NCBI RefSeq assembly: GCF_029203305.1
Contig: NC_089462.1
Span: forward strand, 1,798,001 to 1,862,000
DNA length: 64,000 nucleotides
Reading direction: 5' to 3'
Origin: Yamadazyma tenuis
Lineage: Eukaryota > Ascomycota > Pichiomycetes > Serinales > Debaryomycetaceae
A program made the position numbers and the translations under genes. Shown piece by piece: positions 36,682-43,857 of this stretch. Position 1 is the stretch's first letter. Each line of letters starts with the position of its first letter. Under the pieces are notes generated by a model, which saw only the letters and a list, made by a program, of their open reading frames with translations, did no database searches and was not told the origin of the DNA.

Positions 36682-37785
36682 TCACAACACCTTGACTAAA
36701 ACTACAGTGATGTCGTCCTCTTTCCCTCCCAAATATTTCTGCCCCGTCAATCGTGATAACTCTTGTGCAAAGGCACTGGGGAAGTTGGGGTTTTTTGACA
36801 CACTCACCACCTCTTTCACAAAACTCTTGGTTATATCCTCCTGACTCAAACCGGACTCAAACCGGTCTTTCAAGAATATTTCAATGTCCTGCGGAATAAT
36901 ATTATCGGTGACTCCATCGGTTGCAAATATCACCACATCGTCTTTTTGCAACTTCCAGGTGTACTCATCAGCAAACTCGGGCTTGTCAACAATATACCTT
37001 TTACCCGCCATCTCCGCCTGTCTGAGAACATGCTGTGGGATTTTGGCCAACTGGAAAGGGGTGTTGAAATTGTGGGTTTGGAAGTTTGTCTCGTTCACTA
37101 GCTTATAGTCTCTGAATAAACCACACCAAGAATCACCCAAATTGGCCACTTTGACGGTGTAGTCATTAGAGAACACGCCCAAGCATGCGGTAGTACCTCC
37201 GATCTCGACCTTAGGACTTTGGAGCACGTCCGCAAAAGACTTTATCAAAAGGTCTTTGGGCGAAGTGTGAGGGCTGGCTTCGAAGTTATGCTGGATGAAA
37301 TTGCATAATTCTCTGGAGATGGCCGACGAGTCATAGCCGGCCTCGCTCCATCCCCCCACACCATCGGCCACACCCACGGCGACACTGCCATCTTTGAAAG
37401 CCGATACAAAAAGGTTGTCTTCTCCAGTGGGAGACTCCAACGCCGGGCTGAGCTTTTTGTTTTTACGCTTAAAAACGTTGGATTCCTCCCGATCTTTGGG
37501 CTGGTATGCAAAAGCAATGCTGAATAGGTCGTCGGAGCCGATGTTACCTGCCGACGTATGCTCCGACGATGCGGACGATTTTGCATCGTTGTTGAGGTTC
37601 CAGTAGGATGATGAGAAGCTGAAACATCGTCTGGAATTAAGGGAAAGAAAGCTGATGGGGAGGGTGGATGATTTGGAGAGTACATGGGGGATACCTCTCT
37701 TTGCGACCGATGAGATCATAAGGCCGATCATAAATACGAAGATGTAGGTACAGACAGTGGTGAGGGATCTGTGGTGGTGGAACAT
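36682..37785 (-). CDS. PTC7: Type 2C protein phosphatase Ptc7
   Basis: 367 residues from the ATG at 37785; the frame extends 11 codons upstream only with TTG. Ptc7 is a mitochondrial PP2C that dephosphorylates Coq7 and promotes coenzyme Q synthesis. PP2C metal motifs are present: GEDN, VADGVGGWSEAGYDSSAISREL, GDSWCG, ATDGVTDNI and the final GGKEDDITVVLV. The N-terminus is unusual: a hydrophobic segment (about 9-27, TVCTYIFVFMIGLMIS) precedes a basic, Ser-rich, presequence-like stretch (SRRCFSFSSS). In S. cerevisiae a retained intron adds a membrane segment to a nuclear-envelope form of Ptc7; here the segment is in continuous frame. Convergent with NMD2. Confidence 0.93.
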   Translation of the reverse strand: MFHHHRSLTTVCTYIFVFMIGLMISSVAKRGIPHVLSKSSTLPISFLSLNSRRCFSFSSSYWNLNNDAKSSASSEHTSAGNIGSDDLFSIAFAYQPKDREESNVFKRKNKKLSPALESPTGEDNLFVSAFKDGSVAVGVADGVGGWSEAGYDSSAISRELCNFIQHNFEASPHTSPKDLLIKSFADVLQSPKVEIGGTTACLGVFSNDYTVKVANLGDSWCGLFRDYKLVNETNFQTHNFNTPFQLAKIPQHVLRQAEMAGKRYIVDKPEFADEYTWKLQKDDVVIFATDGVTDNIIPQDIEIFLKDRFESGLSQEDITKSFVKEVVSVSKNPNFPSAFAQELSRLTGQKYLGGKEDDITVVLVKVL

Positions 37786-38289
37786 TTGTGAATCAGGAAA
37801 GGCAGCAGGGCCTAACAAGCAGCGGTGCGGGTGGTGGGTGCACGCTCACACGGAAATAACTACCGGTGGGAGGCAGGATGACAGTTAGGAGATGGGGAAT
37901 AAAACTAGTGGTAGTATTTGGAGATGAGGAATTAATAGTTGTGTGGCGTGGGGAGAAATGATAGGCGTATGTTGTTTGGAATTTATGGTAGTCCTAATAG
38001 TAGAAAATAGGACCGATCGGACCCGGATGTAGACCTGATTCGTCTCCAACATGTTATAGACACTCAATAATCCTGGAAGACCCATGTACCAGTATTTATT
38101 ATTCTCCACCTTCGAGTGTCACCCCCTATAGTCGACACCTCCCTTTCCCCCCACCATATAAACCCTCATTAATCCTATCACGGCTGCAAATTCAATGTGC
38201 CTGAACCAGCTCCCGGCGCGCCAAAAAAATTTTCAGTTTCATTGGCCAATAAATATCAAAACTCTCAGAACATATTCATTAGCTTCAAA
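37786..38289. other. Divergent promoter region of PTC7 and TIM11
   Basis: About 500 bases. On the TIM11 side there is TATAAA (38157-38162) and a palindromic double CCAAT box (38241-38250). An upstream ATG at 38197 is in frame with TIM11 but would place a Pro-rich extension on the protein. I see no separate gene. Confidence 0.6.
38241..38250. promoter_or_regulatory. Palindromic double CCAAT box
   Basis: ATTGGCCAAT, two CCAAT boxes fused head to head, 40 bases upstream of the TIM11 ATG. It fits binding by the Hap2/3/5 complex, which drives respiratory genes in yeasts. The site is symmetrical; because it is so close to the ATG it may lie near the transcription start. Confidence 0.65.
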
Positions 38290-38565
38290 ATGTCGACCAA
38301 CTTCAACGTGTTAAGATACTCCCTCTTGGGTGCCGGTGTTGTCTACGGTGCCTACCACAGATATAGCTTGGAAAGCTCTGTCAAGCAAGAACACGCTGCT
38401 AACGCATACGCTCAAGAAGCGAAGTTGATCAACAAAGCCAAAGCCGAATATGCCAAATTGAACGCCCCAAAAACTCCAGTGGCCTCGACAGGCTCAATTA
38501 ATTGGGAAGATCCAAACTTGGATATTGGAAGTGCTTTGGAATCCTTGGTGGCCAAGTTAGAATAA
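38290..38565 (+). CDS. TIM11: ATP synthase subunit e
   Basis: 91 residues from the ATG at 38290 (MSTNFNVLRYSLLGAG). Subunit e (Tim11/Atp21) is a small inner-membrane subunit of F1Fo-ATP synthase that promotes dimerisation and crista shape together with subunit g. A single N-terminal membrane helix contains the GxxxG dimer motif (GVVYG, about 19-23), followed by a charged coiled-coil-like helix (KQEHAANAYAQEAKLINKAKAEYAKL). Length is near the 96 of S. cerevisiae. The upstream TATAAA and palindromic CCAAT support strong respiratory expression. Confidence 0.92.
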   Translation: MSTNFNVLRYSLLGAGVVYGAYHRYSLESSVKQEHAANAYAQEAKLINKAKAEYAKLNAPKTPVASTGSINWEDPNLDIGSALESLVAKLE

Positions 38566-38771
38566 GCTTTGTATTTATTATAGAAATGCATGAAAGAATG
38601 AAGAGAGTCTCTGTAGGGTGGAGGATATGAAAGGGTGGCAGTATTAGGATAGGCCTCCCATTGGCAGTCTGTTTACCACTGTACTGATCCTTCTCTGTCC
38701 TCCTCCCCCACTTAATGGGTGTCTTGTCTTGTCCCCCACACTAGTTATCGGTGCGCGAAATACATATCTTC

Positions 38772-40664
38772 ATGACTGCAAAGACCAAAAGAAGAGTGCT
38801 AGGAACCGTACAACAGGCCCCTACCACTGCCAATGGAAGTACCAAACTACCCATACAAAGTGGAGAACATCCTCTACCGGTGCCCCAGCCGGTGATGACA
38901 TCTCCGTCCCCCATTGCACACACTGGTCCAGACTCTCTCATTTGCCCTATCTGTAACGAGAAAATGATTAGTGTCAACCAGCTAAACCAGCACATTGACG
39001 ATGTGCACCTCGGCGACAGCAACTCAGATTCTCCTCCGCCACCCACTGCCATGCCTACCACCCCACAAAAGTTGGATTCTCCTGGCGTACTAGATAAGAT
39101 CATCAAGAGAAACACCACCCCCACCAAAAAGATCATCAATTTAGATCTTTTTGAAGGCAGTAAAACCTTCAGCTTGAGTGACAGCAATGGCCGTGACGCA
39201 AACCTGATGTCCCCCACTCTCCACCAGAAACCCCGGGTCTCCAGGACCCATTGGGTCCAACCTTCCGGTAACAACACCTGTTCCATGGCCGGATGCTCCA
39301 AACAATTGAACGTCAAAAACGGCATAGTGAACTGCCGCCGGTGTGGTAAGCTCTTCTGCAACAGCCATACCGACTTTAAGGTGAAACTACGCAATCCTAA
39401 CCCCGGTGAATCGATTCCTCAGTACGATAAAGACGGAATTTGGAGCAAGTGCTGTGAAGAATGTTTCTTCCACAAGCCTGATATCGTGGCAGGAACAGCT
39501 GTCAATGCTGTGGACTTGACGCTGCTGTTCAGACAACTTCGTCAAACCAGGCAGGAAGAAAATCAGTTGATAATCGACAAGACCGTCAAGAAATTCATCA
39601 AACTCGTGAACCTCTTAACCGAGTTCTACATAACATCCCAGCACCACAGGGAGGCTCCCCGTACGGGACTTTCGTCATTTTTTCAGACATCTACACTCGA
39701 TGAGTCTTTGTTAATCGAAAAACAACGGGAGATAGTGGGGTACGAGAACTGGCAGGACCAAAATCTCGTCCAGTACTGTTACATATGCTTGACGAAGTTC
39801 GGGTTCTTGCTTCGAAAACATCATTGTCGTCTTTGTGGGCAGGTAGTATGTGACGACAAGTTTTCAGAACGGCAGGAGTGTTCGTTACTAGTGCCGTTGC
39901 CCATGATATTATCGAAACTTACACATCTAAACTATTCTGTACAGGTGAAAACACATTTTGACGAGGTACTCCACTCACACGACGACCTCTTCTCGGTTAG
40001 AATGTGCAAAAACTGCAAGGACAGTTTGCTTTACGATTACAAGTTGAAGATTCTCAATGAGCAGCATGATCCAAAGCTCCAGGAGCTTTTCTCGTACTAT
40101 AACCAGTTGTTTGTGGTCAAAGAGAAGATACACCACCAGATGGCAAAATATCGGCGAGAGATGGATGCAGTAACGAAGTCCAAGTCCAATGCCGCTCTTG
40201 AATCGACAAATCGATTCAAAGACCGTGTGATGGGGTCATTTCGAGAGTTCGAACGGATATTAACCGAATTTAAGACAATATACTTTGTCCAGAACAGCGT
40301 GAGTCCGCAGTTTCAGAAATACGGTCGGATTCTCAAAGGCATCAACCAGAGCTTGATCCTTTTTCTTCAGGAAAGCTTGATGGAATTCAAGGATTTGAAC
40401 AACAGATTAAAACAAACAGAAAATGAGGCGATGCCCAAGCAGCCCGAAGTGGAGATTCCCCGTCTAACGAAAAAACAGATAAGGGAGCTTCGAGAGCTGT
40501 TGATGGTGATGAACGAGCAGAAGTTCATCATTGAAAAGTTGATTAACGACGTGACAAAACAACGCAAGTTTGACGAGTTGCAGCCATTGCTTAATAACAA
40601 GCTCGAAATCACAACCGAAATCGACCGACTTGAGAGTGAGCTTGGGGAGTTTGGGTTTTCATAG
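38772..40664 (+). CDS. PEP7: Rabenosyn-like endosomal tether Pep7/Vac1
   Basis: 630 residues from the ATG at 38772; the seven codons before it start with GTG. Pep7 (Vac1/Vps19) links PtdIns3P, the Rab Vps21 and the Sec1-like Vps45 to drive Golgi-to-endosome fusion. A C2H2 finger CPICNEKM...H..DVH lies at about 58-79. A first FYVE-like zinc domain (about 170-240) contains NCRRCGKLFCNSH, and a second FYVE domain (about 336-420) contains RKHHCRLCGQVVC, which carries the basic PtdIns3P-binding signature. The C-terminal half is coiled-coil (about 430-630) with Rab-binding character. It is longer than S. cerevisiae Pep7 (515), mainly in linkers. Confidence 0.92.
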   Translation: MTAKTKRRVLGTVQQAPTTANGSTKLPIQSGEHPLPVPQPVMTSPSPIAHTGPDSLICPICNEKMISVNQLNQHIDDVHLGDSNSDSPPPPTAMPTTPQKLDSPGVLDKIIKRNTTPTKKIINLDLFEGSKTFSLSDSNGRDANLMSPTLHQKPRVSRTHWVQPSGNNTCSMAGCSKQLNVKNGIVNCRRCGKLFCNSHTDFKVKLRNPNPGESIPQYDKDGIWSKCCEECFFHKPDIVAGTAVNAVDLTLLFRQLRQTRQEENQLIIDKTVKKFIKLVNLLTEFYITSQHHREAPRTGLSSFFQTSTLDESLLIEKQREIVGYENWQDQNLVQYCYICLTKFGFLLRKHHCRLCGQVVCDDKFSERQECSLLVPLPMILSKLTHLNYSVQVKTHFDEVLHSHDDLFSVRMCKNCKDSLLYDYKLKILNEQHDPKLQELFSYYNQLFVVKEKIHHQMAKYRREMDAVTKSKSNAALESTNRFKDRVMGSFREFERILTEFKTIYFVQNSVSPQFQKYGRILKGINQSLILFLQESLMEFKDLNNRLKQTENEAMPKQPEVEIPRLTKKQIRELRELLMVMNEQKFIIEKLINDVTKQRKFDELQPLLNNKLEITTEIDRLESELGEFGFS

Positions 40665-40932
40665 ATGTATTTTATAGACATAATAGACTTGATGGGTTGC
40701 TGCGTCCACAGTGCGAGCCAAAGGATGGCTATTGTTCAAAAAACCGCTACACCCATAGCTGCAAAAAAGCGCTCGTTATTTGTACCAATGAGTACAAACA
40801 CAAACAGTTTCTGCCCCGGTCAACTTTAGACCAATCCTAAACCCAACTGGCAGGAAATGTTGTCTACACCATATTGAAAATAATAGAATCTATTCACTAT
40901 ATGAATAATGCAATTTACCTTAAAGCTCCTGG

Positions 40933-41886
40933 TCACTTCTTCATCTTCCGCCGCCGCTTGAGCTCGGCCCTTCTCATCTCCTCCTCCATCTCCATCTTGT
41001 CTTCCAACTCGGCCCTTCTACGTGACCGCAACTCCTCATCCAAGATCTCGGCTCCCGTGGCCTCCATGTCGTCCGAGTCATACTCGTCGTTCTGGTCGTA
41101 ATAGGACCGTTTCTTTCCTCTGTTGAACAAGGCCCAGATCTCGTCTCTGTCATAATCATCGTTGACCTGTTCCTCTTCGTCCAGGATGATGAAGCCGTCG
41201 AGGTCTTCTTCATCTTCGTGGTGGTGGCTGCTACTGGGCTTCTGCCTTCCCTTTAATTTCTGTGCAAGTTTCTGCGAAGGGCCTCGAGCTGGAAGCGGTA
41301 CTCTCTCGCGGGCCACCTCCCGTGGTGGTGGTGGTGGCGGCGCTGGCGTCTTATGTTTGGCCCATCTACTCTTTGGATCATCTCTCTTTGGGTCCCGCAA
41401 AGGAGATCGAGACTTGGACTTTCGGGCCCTAAGTTCAGTTTCAGGCGATTTCGACTTAGCCTTGATGGAAATCGATAGTTTGGTCTGGTCGATGTTTGAG
41501 GCCCTCTTCATCAAGTCGCTAAACTTCATTTTGGCGGGTTTGGGCCGAGCAGCAACCAGAGCAACTGGGGTGGAAGACACCTTGGGGGTCTGTGTGGGCC
41601 TGGAAACCTTTGTGGAGACATGCTGGGGAATGCTGGACTGAGATGGGCGAGAAGGCCGTTGTTTCAAGCCTTTTTTCTGTTTGAGCTGCTGTTCTTTTTG
41701 TAGTCTTTCTAGACGCCTTGCTTCTTTAAGTTGCGCAACGACAGCATCAACTTTACGCTCAGTTGACCTGGGGACAACGGGGGTGGACCGACCCGTGGCC
41801 ACTGGAGGTGGCAGTGTGGAGGCGGGCGGAGGAACCGTAAGCTTGCCTTTACGTTGCACACTATCCAATATCCGCTGGAGGGCCAT
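40933..41886 (-). CDS. SPT2: Chromatin protein Spt2
   Basis: 317 residues from the ATG at 41886 (MALQRILDSVQRKGKL); the upstream extension begins with GTG. Spt2 binds H3-H4 and supports nucleosome recycling behind RNA polymerase II. The long middle is basic, rich in Lys, Arg, Ser and Pro, with a PPPPPP run. The C-terminal domain carries the family signature: DEYDSDDMEATGAEILDEE then SRRRAELEDKMEMEEEMRRAELKRRRKMKK, equivalent to the histone-binding domain. Length is close to S. cerevisiae (333). Convergent with PEP7, about 270 bases apart. Confidence 0.9.
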   Translation of the reverse strand: MALQRILDSVQRKGKLTVPPPASTLPPPVATGRSTPVVPRSTERKVDAVVAQLKEARRLERLQKEQQLKQKKGLKQRPSRPSQSSIPQHVSTKVSRPTQTPKVSSTPVALVAARPKPAKMKFSDLMKRASNIDQTKLSISIKAKSKSPETELRARKSKSRSPLRDPKRDDPKSRWAKHKTPAPPPPPPREVARERVPLPARGPSQKLAQKLKGRQKPSSSHHHEDEEDLDGFIILDEEEQVNDDYDRDEIWALFNRGKKRSYYDQNDEYDSDDMEATGAEILDEELRSRRRAELEDKMEMEEEMRRAELKRRRKMKK

Positions 41887-42009
41887 GTGTATGAGTGATG
41901 CGCGAGTGACGTTTTGCGCGCTTAATTGGTGATTGAGTTGGTGCAATGCGTACACACAATAAATATGTAATAAATACTGGCTATAAGTCTAGAGAACAGT
42001 TATACGCAA

Positions 42010-43476
42010 CTACTTTGGACCAAGCATCTTCTCGGGTCTGACCCATTCATCGAACTCTTGTTCACTCAACATGCCCAACTCCAAAGCAGACTCCTTCAAT
42101 GTAATTCCCTTCTTATGGGCATTCTTAGCAGTCTTGGAAGCAGCATCGTAACCGATCTTGGGGTTCAAGGCAGTCACCAACATCAACGACTCGTGTAAGA
42201 GCTTAGAGATCTTGTCTTCGTTGGCCTTGATACCTTCCACACAGTGAACTCTGAAGGATGCAGCCCCATCAGCAATCAATCTGATCGATGTCAACAAGTT
42301 GGAGATCATCACCGGCTTGAACACGTTCAATTCAAATTGACCCGAGGCACCGGCGAAGGTGATGGTCGAGTGGTTTCCAAATACTTGGGCTGCCACCATC
42401 GTCAACGCTTCATTTTGGGTAGGGTTAACCTTACCGGGCATAATTGACGAACCTGGCTCGTTTTCGGGCAATGACAACTCACCGTATCCACAACGAGGAC
42501 CGGAACCCAAGTATCTAATGTCGTTGGCGATTTTGAACAACGAAACCGCAACCGTGTTTAAGGCTCCAGAAGCCTCCACAATAGCATCGTGAGCTGCCAA
42601 CGCCTCAAACTTGTTGGGGGCCGTCTTGAATGGCAATCCCGTCAACTTGGACACCTGTTCGGCCACCTTGACATCAAAGCCAATTCTGGTGTTCAATCCA
42701 GTACCCACCGCAGTACCACCCTGGGCCAAAAACAACAAGTTGGGCAAGGTTTTTTCGACTCTTTCGATACCGTTGGTGAGCTGCTGGACGTACCCGCTGA
42801 ACTCTTGACCCAATGTCAAGGGCGTGGCGTCTTGCAAGTGGGTTCTACCGATCTTGATGATGTCCTTAAACTCATCGCTCTTGGCTTGCAAAGCATCGCG
42901 CAACTTGGTCAACTCTGGAATCAAGCTACCAGAAATCTCGGTCACCGCCGCAATATGCATCACCGTGGGGAACGTGTCGTTACTTGACTGAGACATGTTA
43001 CAGTGGTCGTTGGGATGGACTGGTTTCTTGGATCCCAATTCACCGCCCAAAATCTCGATGGCTCTGTTGGAGATGACTTCATTGGCATTCATGTTGGATT
43101 GGGTTCCCGAGCCGGTTTGGAACACCACCAATGGGAAGTGGTCGTCCAACTTTCCTTCGGCCACCTCGGTGGCAGCTTGCTGGATGGCCTCTGACAACTT
43201 GGGGTCCAAAGCTCCCAATTCCTCGTTGACAATGGCCGCAGACTTCTTCAACACCCCGAAAGCCCTCACTATGGGCGTGGGCATAACTGCCTGAGCACCT
43301 CCAATTTTGAAGTTCATTTTGGATCTTTCGGTTTGGGCACCGTAGTACTTAGTGGCATCTACTTCGATTTCTCCGAATGCGTCGGATTCGATTCTGGTCT
43401 GAAGCCGGGGGGCAGAGGACGACATGGATCTGGCGAGGGAGCTGAGAGTTGTTTTGGATGCAGCCAATCTTAACAT
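42010..43476 (-). CDS. FUM1: Fumarase (class II), mitochondrial/cytosolic
   Basis: 488 residues. It interconverts fumarate and malate in the TCA cycle; yeast fumarase is dual-targeted and has a cytosolic role in the DNA-damage response. A Ser/Arg-rich presequence (about 1-25) is followed by the fumarase start ([22 protein letters not shown]), the motif [41 protein letters not shown] and the superfamily signature [11 protein letters not shown] (about 342-352) with the catalytic serine loop. No CTG codon occurs in its 488 codons. A TATATATA (43547-43556) and a CCAAT box upstream fit respiratory regulation. Confidence 0.97.
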   Translation of the reverse strand: MLRLAASKTTLSSLARSMSSSAPRLQTRIESDAFGEIEVDATKYYGAQTERSKMNFKIGGAQAVMPTPIVRAFGVLKKSAAIVNEELGALDPKLSEAIQQAATEVAEGKLDDHFPLVVFQTGSGTQSNMNANEVISNRAIEILGGELGSKKPVHPNDHCNMSQSSNDTFPTVMHIAAVTEISGSLIPELTKLRDALQAKSDEFKDIIKIGRTHLQDATPLTLGQEFSGYVQQLTNGIERVEKTLPNLLFLAQGGTAVGTGLNTRIGFDVKVAEQVSKLTGLPFKTAPNKFEALAAHDAIVEASGALNTVAVSLFKIANDIRYLGSGPRCGYGELSLPENEPGSSIMPGKVNPTQNEALTMVAAQVFGNHSTITFAGASGQFELNVFKPVMISNLLTSIRLIADGAASFRVHCVEGIKANEDKISKLLHESLMLVTALNPKIGYDAASKTAKNAHKKGITLKESALELGMLSEQEFDEWVRPEKMLGPK

Positions 43477-43723
43477 TCTTATATATCTTTCAATTGTTGG
43501 AGAGAGGTCGATTCAAAGTCAAAATCAAAACGTCGGCACAAGGGAGATATATATAGGGATGAAAATTCGGAAGCTCGGTGGAAATGCGCGACAACGTTTA
43601 TTTTTGATTGGTTGGTGGGAATCCGGGGAAGGATGTGCACGGATGTATATAGTCGGGTCGAATGGAGGAGACGAGGGTGGGGCCAAGGCCACGATGTAGG
43701 AATAAATATGATCAGACTACTAT
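43477..43723. other. FUM1 promoter region
   Basis: Holds an ATATATATAG TATA-type element (43547-43556, TATATAT on the FUM1 strand) about 70 bases upstream of the ATG and a CCAAT box at 43605-43612. The rest, to the repeat at 43724, shows no gene. Confidence 0.5.
43605..43612 (-). promoter_or_regulatory. CCAAT box upstream of FUM1
   Basis: On the FUM1 strand it reads ACCAATCA, a match to the ACCAATNA Hap-complex consensus, about 130 bases upstream of the ATG. Confidence 0.55.
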
Positions 43724-43816
43724 GGGTGTATAGATCAGATTGGGTACATAGATTGGAGAATACTGGGTGTAGGGGTCAGAAACTTCGGTGGGTGTATGGG
43801 TCAGATTGTGGGTGTA
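43724..43816 (-). repeat. GGGTGTA-containing degenerate repeat 3' of the mitochondrial-type gene
   Basis: GGGTGTA or GGGTACA starts at 43724, 43742, 43765, 43790 and 43810, with GTCAGA-type words between. The 12-base word GGTCAGAAACTT inside the array (43773-43784) recurs at 43863-43874, which is the last coding segment of the adjacent minus-strand gene. This suggests the array grew from the 3' end of that gene. Confidence 0.8.
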
Positions 43817-43857
43817 TGGGGCATAATACAGCAGTGTTCCAACAGAGACTTCAGACT

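Noticed and set aside
42589..42987. 132-codon plus-strand frame inside FUM1
   Set aside because: It is antisense to a highly conserved enzyme; codon bias of FUM1 creates it.
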